A DNA stretch of 64,000 nucleotides from Ilyonectria destructans (GCA_020740775.1 JAHEWK010000002.1:5084001-5148000); one strand, 5' to 3'; shown: positions 12,381 to 24,200, counted from the first letter of the stretch. A program made the numbers and translations. Notes: generated by a model not told the origin, from the sequence alone.

Positions 12381-13913
12381 CTATTCTGAATCTTCAACCT
12401 CAGGCGTTTTTATTCGCCTTCTTGCCCTCTTAACATTCCGGATATCTTGAAATAGCCTATTTGGGTCTTTATAAACCCGTCCTCTTTTCCTAGCCTTTGA
12501 TTGGCTTGAATTTTGATCTTGGACTTTGATTTTTTCTTCTAATTGGGCAATTTGGAACTGGAGCCTATCAAATCCCTTGCTAATAGTCCGTAACAGCTGT
12601 CTCGTAGTTGGGCTAGCTAGCATTTCCTTCTTATGAGAACGGACCAATGAAGCAATGTCTCTTGAATTGCTAGGGGTTATAAAAGGGATGATTTCAGACC
12701 TCTGATTCGTTTTTGGAGAAATAGGAGCTTCTGATTGGACCGTAATTGTATCGTTAGGGTTGTGAATAACGAATTTACTACCCATTGGCTTTGATATGTT
12801 GATTGGCCACAACCCGGCTCCTCTCCAACCTGATAAGGCATTTTTAGTAGTAAGAGCCTTCTTCCTTGCCTCAAAATAGCAAGTAAGAAAGTCTTTCTTT
12901 CTAGTTGGGCTAATATTAGTGAGGGGATTGGCTAGTGTTAAGGCGGCTCGATATGCAGCTTTAAGTGGCCCAAAGACTGATATATCAAGAGGCTGAAGAA
13001 CGTGGCTTGTGTGAGGCGGCAAATAGAGTAAATGGACCCTATTGGTCACATAAATACGCATAAAATCAGGCGTTATGTGTGATCCATGCCCATCTAGGAT
13101 GAGGAGCCTCTTCTCATTGGTCCGGGCTGGCTTAGAGCCTGGAAGGAAGACTTCCTGCAGCCAAGTAAGGCTAATTTCGTCATTAGTCCAGCCCTTATCA
13201 GACGATGTGAATTTCCAATTGGTCAGAAAGTCCAATTCCTCTGGAAACCATTGGTATTGGACGTATTTGCCTTTAAAGACGACTAATGGGTTGAGGTACC
13301 TTCCTGTTGTAGAAATAGCCTTAAGAATAGTTATCCAATTAAGGTTATGTGGCTGTTTCTTAATTGTCGATCGGAGCTCTGATTGGCCAACTACAAGCCC
13401 GTTGGTTCCGAGCCCTTGGAAGACTCCAGTTTCGTCAAAATTCCAACGGTTGCGTGGAGGGATCGATTTGACCCCTGGTTGGTCCAATAGGTTATAGAAC
13501 CCACGAATAGCAGCTGGATTTGCTCCATTTATCCTTTTCCGGTCAATTCCCTTTCCTTTGAGTGTTTTTATTCGCTGGTTGCGGCGTAGGAAGCCAGTCA
13601 TCCAGTGCTTTCCGAGTTGTCGGTTGACGCCACTTTCGCCCAACAAGGAAGTTGCTAACTTCCGGATCTGGCTATAAGTCAATGCCATTCCGAGCTTATC
13701 TTGTAAGATGAGCCAATCACAGAGCTGGTCTTCCTGGTTCTTAGAAAGCACCTGACGCCATTCGTGGGCTTCGTTGCGGCTTGGGACGCTATTGAGCTTG
13801 GTCCGTAGGGTTGAATAAGGAACAACGCGCTCATTGGCTGCTTTTCGCATTGATAGACCATTTTTCACATCCTGAATGGCTAGTTGGAGGTCTTCTTCGG
13901 TGTATTTAGGCAT
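12381..13913 (-). CDS. Pogo/Fot1-type transposase (DDE_1 superfamily endonuclease)
   Basis: A 510-residue transposase that should bind the element's terminal repeats and catalyse cut-and-paste transposition in the nucleus. The N-terminus has a psq-type helix-turn-helix (MPKYTEEDLQLAIQDVKNG, then SMRKAANERVVPYSTLR). A CENP-B/Tc5-like second DNA-binding domain follows at about residues 55-130 (GKHWMTGFLRRN). The catalytic core shows the three acidic positions of pogo-type enzymes: NFDETG, LILDGHGSH and VLQPLDISVFGPLK. The C-terminus is a basic, coiled-coil-prone tail (KARKRGRVYKDPNRLFQD) typical of fungal members. The frame is fully open with no stop or frameshift, so it could be active. The start at 13913 gives the expected N-terminal helix. 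Confidence 0.93.
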   Translation of the reverse strand: MPKYTEEDLQLAIQDVKNGLSMRKAANERVVPYSTLRTKLNSVPSRNEAHEWRQVLSKNQEDQLCDWLILQDKLGMALTYSQIRKLATSLLGESGVNRQLGKHWMTGFLRRNQRIKTLKGKGIDRKRINGANPAAIRGFYNLLDQPGVKSIPPRNRWNFDETGVFQGLGTNGLVVGQSELRSTIKKQPHNLNWITILKAISTTGRYLNPLVVFKGKYVQYQWFPEELDFLTNWKFTSSDKGWTNDEISLTWLQEVFLPGSKPARTNEKRLLILDGHGSHITPDFMRIYVTNRVHLLYLPPHTSHVLQPLDISVFGPLKAAYRAALTLANPLTNISPTRKKDFLTCYFEARKKALTTKNALSGWRGAGLWPINISKPMGSKFVIHNPNDTITVQSEAPISPKTNQRSEIIPFITPSNSRDIASLVRSHKKEMLASPTTRQLLRTISKGFDRLQFQIAQLEEKIKVQDQNSSQSKARKRGRVYKDPNRLFQDIRNVKRARRRIKTPEVEDSE

Positions 13914-14003
13914 GAAAATAACGAAAATAAGGTTAAATTGACCAATTGAGTGTTATTGAAGGAAGAAACGCGTGTGGCTAGAGGCGCGTTGTGGTTGACG
14001 CGT

Positions 14004-14055
14004 TGTAAGTGGGGCGGTTAGGTAAGGGGTCGGTCAGCTAATGGGTGGTCCGACT
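14004..14055 (-). repeat. Right terminal inverted repeat (52 bp)
   Basis: Reverse complement of the left end with one mismatch. It ends CCGACT and is followed by the TA target duplication. Confidence 0.93.
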
Positions 14056-14057
14056 TA

Positions 14058-14408
14058 TTTATATTAAACTAAATTATCTGAATCTGCGCTCTAGCCAGTC
14101 CTCTACCTAGCTATTCTCTATATTACTCCCATATAATATAAGCGCTTCTTAAACTAAACATTAAATATCTCTGTCATCAAAGGATCCAACAAGCAGCCAG
14201 TACTCCCAGAGCGAGCATAACAACAGTGCTAGTTTTGATGCAGTGAGAGTAGCAGCACGTGAGCGGTGCATCCAAATGCTAAGAAAGAGGGAAGTGGGAA
14301 AAGGTAACCAGCAGTAGATTCATTAAACTGCCGGCAATCGTTGGGCTCTCATATTTCGCATGAGTCGTATTAGATCGATCGATTTAGCCGTGAATTCTCA
14401 CAGTGTGA
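14058..14408. other. Spacer between transposon and surface-protein gene
   Basis: No gene or element is seen. AT-rich flank next to the transposon, then the 3' flank of the minus-strand gene. Confidence 0.4.
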
Positions 14409-15350
14409 TTATCGCTGGGCAGTGATCAACGTCATGGACAATGCGACGATAAGCGCAAATAGGCTGGGGCGCATAGTTCCGACCACAAAGCTCTCTTCCT
14501 TCTCGACTCTCAGGGGTGTTATGCAGAACATATCTGCCAGGAAACTGTCACCGGTAGAGGAGGTGCTTTTACTTAGAATAACAGGCCACGTGCGGGATAG
14601 GGCGTCCTCGGCTGCCTGGAACGCCACCTCCGTTCCTTCGCTTGTGCCGTCAGTACCAGAGGTGAAGAAATTAAATGTGCCACCGGTGCTAGTAATTATC
14701 TCTTGGTTACTGGTTAGTTCCATGTTTAGATCTAGTACCAAGACAATCGCCACAGTGGGAGGAGCAATGACAAGTGTGAGTTAGTGCAGAAACATACCGA
14801 AAACCCAAGAGAACTCATGTTGTACCAAATTGTGGGACAAACATTCGCTGCAGGTTTCTGGAAATCCATGAAATCGGCAAACGTTGTCTTTAGGTCCTCC
14901 AGATCTCTCCTTTATATGCTCGTAGCACTCTGCGTTCATCATCTCACAACTAGAGCCACCGTTGTCGCTCGCAGAGAGCGCCGTAGCGTTGGAGCTGAGA
15001 AGGTCGCGGAAAATGTAGACGCAAGTTGTAGTGATTTCACTGGCTTGATCTTGGTTTGATAACCAAATCATAGTCACCTGTGTGACCAGGTCCTCAGTAA
15101 GGTTATCATCCGTGATAGTCACATTCGCTGCAACCGAGACATCAAACGTCCAAGAGACGCCGAGTGAAGAGGAGAAGAGCAAAGGGGTATCTTCAGAACC
15201 GAAAGCATTAGGAGTTTCCACGGCTTTCTTGTAGTCCTTGGCGGAAATAAAGTCCGGTTGGGTACCACCCAAAACGACCATATCACCGTTTACGGCGACA
15301 TAAAGCCTCAGAAAGACCAAAAACCCAGAAAATATGCCAGGCAACAACAT
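14409..15350 (-). CDS. Hypothetical secreted, probably GPI-anchored protein
   Basis: A 291-residue protein in two exons (15350..14798 and 14731..14409). The 66-nt intron starts GTATGT, has CTAAC, ends CTAG, and the exon join keeps frame (WVF-D-LNME). The N-terminus is a signal peptide (MLLPGIFSGFLVFLRLYVAV). The middle is rich in Ser/Thr with several N-x-S/T sites and six cysteines clustered at about residues 112-175, including ETCSECLSHN. The C-terminus ends in a hydrophobic stretch after small residues (LFALIVALSMTLITAQR), as expected of a GPI-attachment signal. I do not recognise the family. Its role is unknown; a cell-wall or cell-surface place is inferred from the two hydrophobic ends. 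Confidence 0.65.
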
Positions 15351-18175
15351 AGTGGTCGATGTTAATCAGAGAATTAGCTCGTCCCACGGGAAAACACAGA
15401 CGGAACAGGATGATGCAGAGGGATTAAAGATAGGTTGGTTAAAGTACTAGAGAAGCAACTTGTACCGAGGCAGTCACAGGAGGGTTCAGACTGATGGGCA
15501 AAGGCGAGTGCGTGGCATGTTCTCTCTACCCAGTTATGAGATGAATCTTTCCCTGCCGTAGTGTCGTTTTCAGCTTGTCGACCTCGTATTACGACCGATA
15601 TTGGTAACCGCCGTATGAGTCCGCAGCAAGTCAGATCACCTGTGGTCACCCCCTGCTAGTGTCGGGAAATGCAACCGGCTTGGCTTGTCAATAAGGTTCG
15701 AACGCAGTACTTGGGCCTGGTGGCTACCCAGCACGTGAATTTGCCCTCCAAGTCCACGGGAACATGAAAAAAATACACACTGATACCAGTCACTGGAGGG
15801 CAGAATAACAACCACAATGGGGGTCCTTATCAACGTCAGTATTTAACGCTCAAGCCACATACATGAGATATGGCATACAAGGAGTTTTAGGAGATCAAAT
15901 GGTAATGAGTTGACGTCTAAATTGAACGCCCAACGCCTTTCTTTGGGTGACCAGTCATTAGAAAGGAGTATTGGATCCGGTGGACTTTGTTACAGGAGAT
16001 TGAGTCCCAAAAACACAAAGTCCGTGTACTAAGACATATCACTCAGCTGCTGAAAGGGTCCAAGTAGGCCTTTACTGCCAGGTATAACTAAATTCTAGAA
16101 AAGTCCAACCCTGTGATGATATGTGCAAAAGTATTAAAAACGGAACGAGGGAGCTCCAGCTTTAGAGGGATCCTACTCCTTTTTTACGTCACATTCAATC
16201 CCCGAACCTTTAAGCGATTACCGTACAAACAGCGACACGGCTTTGCATTTCAATATCAAACAGAAATTCCAGCTGGTATGTTTCGAGATTTGCCTTGCAT
16301 CTCAACGAAGCTGAGTGTTCTACCACTGCCTGACATTTCTTCCGCTAATCGCATTCCATAAAAGTCAAACAAGGATGTGATGCTGCAACCCTTTGCCATG
16401 GTAGTTTATCCACCCCCCGGTCCATGTAATGGGCTGTGTTATGACTCGGGCAATTTTTACATGAATTACACCGCCTCCCGGGCGTAGCATCCTCGGACCA
16501 TCCCTATTCAAATACGCCTAACTTCGATTAAGCAACGTCCGAGACGACCGCTAAAGGGGTTCAAAGACAGGGTGCATGATAAATTCGCTTACTTTCAGCC
16601 AGTGGCAGATCATGACTCTGTGTACTATCATGGCTCACATTACTGTGTTATTCTAAGATCGACGCAACACTTGGCCATGGCCATTACAGTAGCTTATTCC
16701 ATGATTTATGGGCAGTGCATCGCGTAGGCATAAAGAGGGAGTCAACCCATCAAAGTGCAGACATGGTCAAAGGAACCAATGGTGCTGAATGTTTGGTGCC
16801 ACATCTCTTGGAGGCTTTTTGGATATTAGTACATTATGCAGGACTAGAAGGAAGCAATAACAGAGAGCCAGGCAAAAGCCAAGCTCCACATTTGGGCAGG
16901 AAGGCAGTGCTGGGCGTTGAAGTTACCGGTGAAAGACGTGGGTGCTCTCCATTCGTTGACGAGACGCCATCAGGCCGGACAGTCGGGCCGGGAAGTCGAA
17001 TTGGGTGGTCGCACCAGGCGGCTAGACGGGTTGGACAGTCCACAAACTTCGGCCATTGTCTTAACCATAATAGAGAGATCGAGAACATCTTAGCTCAAAG
17101 CAGAGCGAGCCACACTGGATTGTTGTCATATTGCCGAGAGCGGCCTACCAGAGTAAAGAATTAAAAGAAGTCTCTTCCAAGACTTTTGTTACGATGCCCA
17201 TTGCATGTAGTCTGGTTTTCTGTGTCACCTGGAACAAATATGAACAGCCGGTTGTCACACCACCTGGGTATTAATCGCTTGGCAGACATGTTACACACCG
17301 GCGGTTAAATATCGGCGCTACGCCAATGAGGCCGTAAATCAAGTTTGGTGATAACAAAACCATCAATGACGACCATGCCTCTTCCCTGCCACACATCTCC
17401 CCACAGAAGAAGATTCTCATACTTTTCCATGCGGGAAGAATCTCGCCGAAGCAACTTTCTATCGGATCTGTAAAAAGTCGGAAGCGCAACCGATATTCGC
17501 CTTCCAAGTCGGGATTAGCTCCGGAGGCCTCCCCTCATCTGCCAAGTCTAAGCCTCAGTATTGTTCGCAATTAGGAAATTGCCGAGAGACAGTCGATCAA
17601 ATGGCGGTAGGGCATTCAGACTTCTTTCAACATTGCAGCAAGTTGCTCTGCATATCATTCGCCCAGAAGCACAAGGGCGCGTGTGACCTCCGTCAGTGCG
17701 CGTGGCAACACCCGAACCCAAGCTTCTCCCCATGGACTTGTCTAGAAGCATGAGGTGCATGTGGTTTTCGCGAGCCTGATTAGCAAAGCCCCTCTTTACA
17801 GAACCTGCTGAGCCCCAAGAGCATGCCGTTTCGGCCAAGGTGCAATGATCTACCGTGCGGTGATTGGCACAGCCATGTACAGCCTCAAGGCGAATGTTAA
17901 GGCGCAACCTCGCTTCCCAACTCCGCCTACCACGAGTACAGTTGGTACTCTCGGTAATTTCTTGTTACGGTAATTTAACAAGTTTAAGCTTGAATGCCTA
18001 CATGGCAGCGGCACGGTTCCCCGGCGCCTCTTTTGCATAGCCGTGTCTAGAGTTGGTCTCGACATATAAGACATTCCGCATCGTCAGCTTCATCTCAGTC
18101 CTTACAATTCACACACAATCTCTACCCCTTTACTAAACACTCAAGAAATAATTCCTCCCCATCGGTATAACTACT
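15351..18175. other. Gene-poor spacer (2.8 kb)
   Basis: No gene is supported. Several open frames of 60-150 codons occur on both strands (for instance 16715-17164 plus and 17548-17907 minus), but none has a domain, signal peptide or splice pattern. The last part should be the promoter of the following membrane-protein gene, with a pyrimidine-rich leader just before its ATG. Confidence 0.45.
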
Positions 18176-19248
18176 ATGTGGGACATTGAAGCGTGGTATT
18201 ACGCGCATGCTGGCTTGACAGGCGCCGCTGTCATGACACTTGCCGTCATATGGATTGCTTCTCTGCGATCCATACACCGTTGTGCGGACCCCACAAGGGT
18301 GGCATTTACCATTCTAAAGGTAGTTCTACCGGCTTATATCATGTAAGTGAACATTGCCCGTACGGATTCTAAGATGGTGTTTGGTTGCTAATTCTTTAGA
18401 ACGTTCGGGTTGAACATTGCCTCAGATATTGTATATGCGAAGACGTTTTATTTCGGTGGCATGATTGCGCCATTGTACAAAGATGGCGCAGCAGCTGAGA
18501 ACATGGTTCTTAAATTAAACCTCTCGACCTGCGCCAGTCTATTTGGGTTCATCGCAAGCATGCTGATGGTGGTCATGCTTGTCGAGCTCGGAAACGGCTT
18601 GATGTTTGCCACCACACGGCAACGATCCAAGTCTCAAAACATCATGCGGTATTTTGGTATCCTTTTTGCAACTACCCTGTTTGCTCTCGGGCTAGCAGAA
18701 TTCTGCATGAGACAGGTAACTTGGCCTCGGGTTTGGGACGCTCCCGACGACTTTGACGATGAAGAGGCCATGGGGGACTATTTCGAATCTGTCTGGACAA
18801 TCCTTGAGAGGCTCCACCGCTTAGATTTGGCATATCTCATCATCAACTGGGTTGCGACTGCTGGCGTCCTTGGATATGCATCTTTCGTCATGCACCGTTA
18901 TCGATCAGTCAAACCTAGCAGAACGGTAAGCCTCACATTTATTGTTTCTGATAACCGCTGATCCTAATCCATTCTTAGTGTGCAATTATGTACTTGGTAG
19001 CTGCCATCCTCGGTTTTATCAGTGGCAGTTGGACAGCTATCCAGTTCATTATATATGACTACTGGCCATCGTACTACATCCCGGTCGAGGCTACGCAGCT
19101 TACGAGTATATTTCTTGACACCTGGATGCTCACTGCTGTTTTGGTTCTTGTCTTCGCCATTGGGGTCAAGAAACAGGGTGGTTTGTGGACGGTATCACGG
19201 CCTTGGATGAATGAGTCGACGAAATCGGCGGACATTGAGAATAAGTAG
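18176..19248 (+). CDS. Multi-span integral membrane protein, probably seven helices
   Basis: A 320-residue membrane protein in three exons (18176-18342, 18400-18925, 18979-19248); both introns are GTAAG...TTAG and keep frame. It begins MWDIEAWYYAHAGLTGAAV. Hydrophobic segments lie at roughly residues 12-32, 45-62, 85-112, 130-150, 186-208, 233-255 and 268-290, which suggests seven helices with the tail (SRPWMNESTKSADIENK) in the cytosol. The fourth loop is acidic (DDFDDEEAMGDYFES). It could belong to one of the uncharacterised fungal seven-helix families; no diagnostic PTH11 CFEM or rhodopsin motif is visible. Function is unknown. Confidence 0.8.
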
Positions 19249-19333
19249 GATTTCCTATTTCTACTTCCTAACCTGGCTTCCCACCCTCGCTCTATCTAGT
19301 CTGTCATCCATATAGATATGCCCCGTTTTACTC

Positions 19334-20732
19334 TCAAGGCTTTGCTCCAGTGTACTTAAGAGAGAACAAGCCACGCTCAATACTGTTGAGAATAATATAC
19401 CCAGACTTAAAGTACGGGTACACGCTCCATGAGCCGCGGAATGTGACTGAACCAGTGGTGTTGTCGTCAGAGGGATCGCAGTCAAAGAAACCTGCCTGTG
19501 TGAACTGAGAACCGGTGGGGTCCTCGGCAACAGAGCTGACATCCACAATGCGCAAGCCGGAAGCATAGTTGGATTGGTAGGCCAATCCGTCGATGACATA
19601 CATGTTGTGGTCGATCGTAGTAACCGGCGCTGAGTACACGCCGGTCATCTTGGGAGCCTTAAGGTCGGCAACGTCCCAGATGTACGTCTTGGTCCTCTTG
19701 TTGGGCGTGGTGCCGTCCATCTCGTCGAGCTCGTCGTCGAGCAGCAGGTATCGCATGTCTGAGGTTGCGAGCCAACCCTGATGCGTGTAGGCGGACCACT
19801 CATAGCCAGCACGGGACAATTGGACCGGCTTAGCCTTGTCCGTGACGTCAACAATTGTCAACGAGTCCTCGTTGTAGTTGAAGCAGATCTCGTGTCCAGT
19901 GTATCTCTTATCGACACCATCATAGATGACACACTGGGCATCATGGACATATCCGTCAGTAGACTCACAGCCGACCTTCTTGGGGTTGGCTGGGTCCGAG
20001 ACGTCGATCATAAAGAGACCGCCTCGGCAGCCGGCGCTGGAGCCGGTACCGACAGCGTAGATCATGTTGGTGTCCTCGTTGGCAACGATGTTGTGCGAGT
20101 TACCCACGCCACGAAACCAGGCCGTGAGATCAGTACTGATGCTGAAAGTACGAGGGCTGCTGGCGCTGAGGCTTAGCAGCTTCTTCAGATCAAAGATCTG
20201 TACACCGTGGCCGCTAGCTTCAGACCCGATGTAAACATGATCAGCAATGACTTTCATGTCTCGCCAGTCAGAGTTGGCAGTCTGGGTCGGGAGTCGGCCG
20301 AGGTATACAAGGCTACCATCCGACTTGATTTCCGCAAAGGCAGTGCCGTCGTTCTGACCAACAATGGCAAACTCTCGGCCAGTAGCCGACGTCCATCCTT
20401 AGCACTGTTAGTCTAATTCATTTGTAGTAGGAATGGTAAAACGTACCCCAGACATCGTTACCCATCCGAGTACGGCTCCCCATGTCTTGATGGCTTAGGA
20501 AAGCCATCATGTCGACCTTGTCGCAGGAGTACTCGCCAGCCTTGCCATTCACACAGGCGGTTGAGGCCGCGAGGGACATGTATTGGTCCTCGTCAAAGAC
20601 ACCATCTTGTCGCTGCTGCTCCCATTGGGCGACCTTGATGCTCTTGAGCGAATCCATCTTGGCGGACATGGCGCTGACGCCGGTGGCAGCCATGCCCACA
20701 AGGGCAAAGCCAGAAATAACAGAGGACTTCAT
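19334..20732 (-). CDS. Secreted LVIVD-repeat (choice-of-anchor B type) protein
   Basis: A 449-residue protein in two exons (20732..20447 and 20397..19334); the 49-nt intron starts GTACGT and ends GCTAAG, joining NDVWG to WTSATGREFAIVG. The N-terminus is a signal peptide (MKSSVISGFALVGMAATGVSA). The body is a beta-propeller-like series of LVIVD repeats, seen as VQIFDLKKL, LFMIDVSDPANPKKVG, LTIVDVTDKAKPVQLS, TYIWDVADLKAPKMTG and LRIVDVSSVAEDP. A His/Asp-rich stretch (YVHDAQCVIYDG, YTHQGWLATSDMRYLLLDDE) may bind metal. This architecture fits the family called choice-of-anchor B in bacteria, found also as secreted proteins in fungi. Substrate is unknown. The start at 20732 is preferred over an upstream in-frame ATG because it opens the signal peptide. 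Confidence 0.85.
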
Positions 20733-21996
20733 ATTGAGTTGTTGAATAAACGACACTCTAGTGAAAGAAGGGATTGTCCAATTGCAGCTTGATGGTAGAG
20801 CTGGAGTGGTGGTCAAAGGAAAATTCTAGAATAACAGGACTCTTAATATAGTCGCCATCAATAAACAAAGAGCCCAACAAGTTTACAACTAACATCATCC
20901 ATAATACTGTCAATTATCACAATTCACCCATTCCCATTTCAACATGACACCTGCTGTATCGAGATTCTTGGCCCGATCTGGGATGTGCGTAGATCATATC
21001 TATTGTCAGCAAAGCCAAGTCTTTAAGATAACGTTAGAGTTATGGTCCCTGTTGCCCATCGGATAAGACCCGAGACCTTATGTGCCGGATAAAGGCGCCA
21101 AGATATAGTTGTGGGTAACTTCAAGGACTTGATCTAATCTGGCAGTTAGGCCGCGATTCCCTGTCGCGAGCGGGGCAGGGGATCAAATAGGAAGGACCTT
21201 ATTCTTAATGCTAGTCGCTTAAGAGATCTTATCAGCATACTTGTCGATCGATTTATGCATTAGGTAATGGTACTTTTGGCTGTCGAATATGATAACTCGT
21301 GATCAAATACAGGGGAATGAAGGGAAGCCGATTACCGACCGCTTGTAAGGCCGACTGGTCCTCGTATTAGTCCCGGACCTGCTTAATAAAGGCATACACT
21401 AGGGACTTTTTAACCATATGGCACATATTACTAGACAAGCTTGTATTAAGGTTCATTCACAACCAGGCCCTTTGTTTCGCGCGAAAGCTCCTTTAGGCAT
21501 GTGGCTTGGTAAAAACGGGGAGTCGTGGAAGTGCCGCGGCTGAGCTGACCTCTAAGGCTCAAGCAATTGCCCGTGACCGGAGGCTGCTGGAGATACTATT
21601 CGGATTAAAGCACGAATAAACGGTCAGGAAGGGACCTGAGGTCCGCAACAGTCACCCCATTTCTAGAAGCTAGGATCGTATCTAGCAAGCATCCTGCCCA
21701 ACCTGGTGTCGACCCGCTCAGGATAGTTGGACTTTTGAGAACTTTTGCCTGAGCACTACGGCAAGACTAGTCGAAATCGGATGTTCACTCCTAGATTGAC
21801 CATTGATCTCTATCAACAACTTCGAAATAACTACGCACTAGGGTTGTGCTCATAAATTCCCTGGCCAAGATGGGATCTATAAAGACCCAGGCTCTCCTGC
21901 AGCCAAGCATTCAAGAGACTGTTACATCCAACCACTCCCAACAGTGTTCAATCCCTACCTTCCCATTTGGTTACAGCTGCCTATCCATACAACATC
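20733..21996. promoter_or_regulatory. Divergent promoter region of two secreted-protein genes
   Basis: About 1.26 kb between the diverging LVIVD-repeat and metalloprotease genes. No gene is seen. It holds both promoters; a pyrimidine-rich leader precedes the metalloprotease start. Confidence 0.45.
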
Positions 21997-22961
21997 ATGT
22001 TGCTGAAGACTCTTTTCGTTGCTGCCTTTGGGGCTTCGACCGCCTTCGCCGCGGTCTCTAGGCGAGCCACCCCAGGTCGATTTGGCTGTGGTACCGCTGA
22101 GCCCTCTGCCGAGCACATTGGCATGTCCAAAATCCTGGCTGCCCAGGAAGCCAAGGCCGCAGACTCGGGGGACTTGGCTGCTCGAGCGACAATCAACGTC
22201 GGTGTCTACTTCCACGTTGTTGCTCGCACGCAGACAGTTGCGGGTGGCTACCTGACGGTGAGCTCGGCTCTATCTACACTTATGGACTAGCTCGACTAAC
22301 TCCGTTATAGGACAAGATGCTGTCTGACCAGTTGGCGGTTCTCAATACCGACTTTGCTCCGTACAACGTTGCATTCAACTTGCTCGGTACGGACAAGACT
22401 GTCAATACGGCATGGGCTGCCGACAGCAACGAGCTCGCCATGAAGCGAGCTCTGCGCAAGGGAACTTACTCCAACTTGAACATCTACTTCCAGGCCGCGC
22501 TCACCGACGACGCTCTTGGATATGCTTACCTCCCGACATCCGTGTCCAGCGGCAGCACCGCCTTCTACCGAGACGGTGTCTCCATTGATGCTCAGACCGT
22601 TCCCGGCGGTTCTTACACCCGATTCAACCTCGGCAAGACTGCTACTCACGAGGTTGGTCACTGGATGGGCCTGTATCACACTTTCCAGGGCGGCTGCACT
22701 GGCACTGGTGATCTCGTCTCCGATACTCCTGCTCAGGCCAACTCCACTTCGGGCTGCCCTACCGGCCGTGACTCTTGCCCCAGCCAGGCCGGCTTGGACC
22801 CTATCCACAACTATATGGACTACTCTGACGAGTAAGTACCTGTCAATCTCTTCGAATCTGAGGAACTCAAGCTAACCTTTTTACCTAGTTCTTGCTATGA
22901 GGAGTTTTCGGCTGGCCAGTCCACTCGCATGACCAGCTTCTGGAACACCTACCGTGGTTAG
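21997..22961 (+). CDS. Secreted M43B (pappalysin-like) metalloprotease
   Basis: A 284-residue extracellular zinc protease in three exons (21997-22257, 22311-22831, 22889-22961); splice joins keep frame (DYSD-D-SCYEEF). The signal peptide is MLLKTLFVAAFGASTAFA, followed by a short propeptide-like region. The active site is HEVGHWMGLYHTF, the metzincin HExxHxxGxxH, with a Met-turn candidate in HNYMDYSDD. Cysteine positions (GRFGCGT, GGCTGTGD, SGCPTGRDSCP, SCYEEFS) suit the disulfides of fungal MEP1-like enzymes, and the length is normal for that family. These enzymes cleave host or environmental proteins outside the cell; the true substrate is unknown. The gene looks intact. Confidence 0.93.
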
Positions 22962-23828
22962 AAGCTTCAAGACATTTCTATAGGGCTGAGAATTAGTAAA
23001 GAGACTAATTAGACTATATTAATTGACTGATATGTAATCCATCCTCCGTAATACACCATGAATTATGTTAGTAGCCAACGCACTTGGCGCAATTCACACC
23101 TAAGAAAAAATCCAGCAGACAGATGAGAGCATTGCCAAGGTACGCATTTGTTGAGTGCGTCGATGATCAGGCACGTGCTCCGCAACCGCAGGTCTTGCAA
23201 GATGTTCGTGAAGATATCGGACACAGCCAACTAGTCGTTTGAATCCTCAAAGAGCGCCTTACCAGCGTGATGGCGTCCGTATGAGTGGCTGGAACATGGT
23301 TACGTGAAATATCAGAAGTGCAGGTAGGTTCGCGGTTAAAGGGCGAGTTTGTGTGCGTCTGGTGAAGTTTGGCGTGGAGTTGTCAGTGACGATTTAATTC
23401 CGCAGTAAATGCACGACAACAGTGACAAAGGTTTATGCTATATCGACGGATACATACATACAGCCAGACTCTATGCAGCCTATATACATTGAGTATCCCA
23501 CCACGTTTCAGATCCATTTTATTTACTGTGTAAAACAGTCTAGCCGTGTTCGTCGTTATGCTAGGCGAACTACAAGTTTTTAGTCCGATAGTCCGTTAAG
23601 CTATACTACAATAATATGAACGGAAAATGCTATGAGATGATTGAATTGATCTACCGAGGAAGACTAGTAGCGAGGGTAGAGCGGAAATACACTCGGCCCC
23701 AACAGGCGAGGGTAACCCGCTCCTATCATAAATGGTCAAGACGGCGAGCTATCAGATGTAAAGTATGAATTGTAAAAGAGTCGGCAATACCTCACATCCA
23801 ACGTCACCTTCAGACACAGAAGCTATTT
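22962..23828. other. Convergent 3' spacer
   Basis: About 870 bp between two converging genes. No gene or RNA is seen; it should contain both 3' UTRs. Confidence 0.4.
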
Positions 23829-24200
23829 TCAACAGGTGGAATGAAATAATCCGCCAATCGCCGTTGTCTTAGCCAGCGAATTGTAAATTTCAACCGCCTT
23901 GCGCGTTTCCGCTACATGAACAGTCACACCCTTCCCTTCGAGATAGCTCAGGGTCGCAGGGTCGATCTGGAGCTTCAAATCCATGCCCTGTGACAAGACG
24001 ATAGTGGTGGCGCCTTTCTGCAAGAGCTCTTCGACGTCAACAACGCGAACCCCCGGCTTGTGTCGCATGCCCGTCTCACCCCAATCCCAAGGCCGACCGC
24101 CGCCAGGGTAGAGCTTGAAATCTTTGCCAGGTTCCAGCCCAGCTATCTCCATGTGGCCCCAGGCGACAGACGAAATTTCGGGAGACTGTTCGGTTGCCAT
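23829..24200 (-). CDS. AAMDC/Mth938-domain protein
   Basis: A 123-residue single-domain protein without introns. It matches the Mth938/AAMDC fold from end to end: SPEISSVAWGHMEI, then LYPGGGRPWDWGETG, the block GVRVVDVEELLQKGATTIV, and the closing KTTAIGGLFHSTC, which is close to the C-terminus of the animal AAMDC protein. Length equals the family's. Animal AAMDC has been linked to adipogenesis and signalling; bacterial and archaeal members have no proven reaction, so no activity is assigned here. No targeting signal is seen. The start at 24200 gives the usual short N-terminus. Confidence 0.9.
   Translation of the reverse strand: MATEQSPEISSVAWGHMEIAGLEPGKDFKLYPGGGRPWDWGETGMRHKPGVRVVDVEELLQKGATTIVLSQGMDLKLQIDPATLSYLEGKGVTVHVAETRKAVEIYNSLAKTTAIGGLFHSTC

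Larger units (their letters stand above)
12178..14057. mobile_element. Fot1/pogo-type (Tc1/mariner superfamily) DNA transposon with TA duplication
   Basis: A complete class II element of 1,876 bp (12180-14055) between TA dinucleotides at 12178-12179 and 14056-14057. Both ends start AGTCGGACCACCCATTAGCT inward. The terminal inverted repeats are 52 bp long with one mismatch (position 37, G versus A). One uninterrupted transposase gene occupies most of the interior. Length, TA target duplication and transposase type match the Fot1/pogo group of ascomycete elements. Nearly identical ends and an open transposase point to recent insertion, inferred. It lies between the PKS and a small surface-protein gene and disrupts neither. 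Confidence 0.93.

Noticed and set aside
13075..13497. A 140-codon plus-strand frame
   Set aside because: It lies inside the transposase gene on the opposite strand and has no independent features.
16715..17164. A 149-codon plus-strand frame in the 2.8-kb spacer
   Set aside because: No signal peptide, domain or intron pattern; composition looks non-coding.
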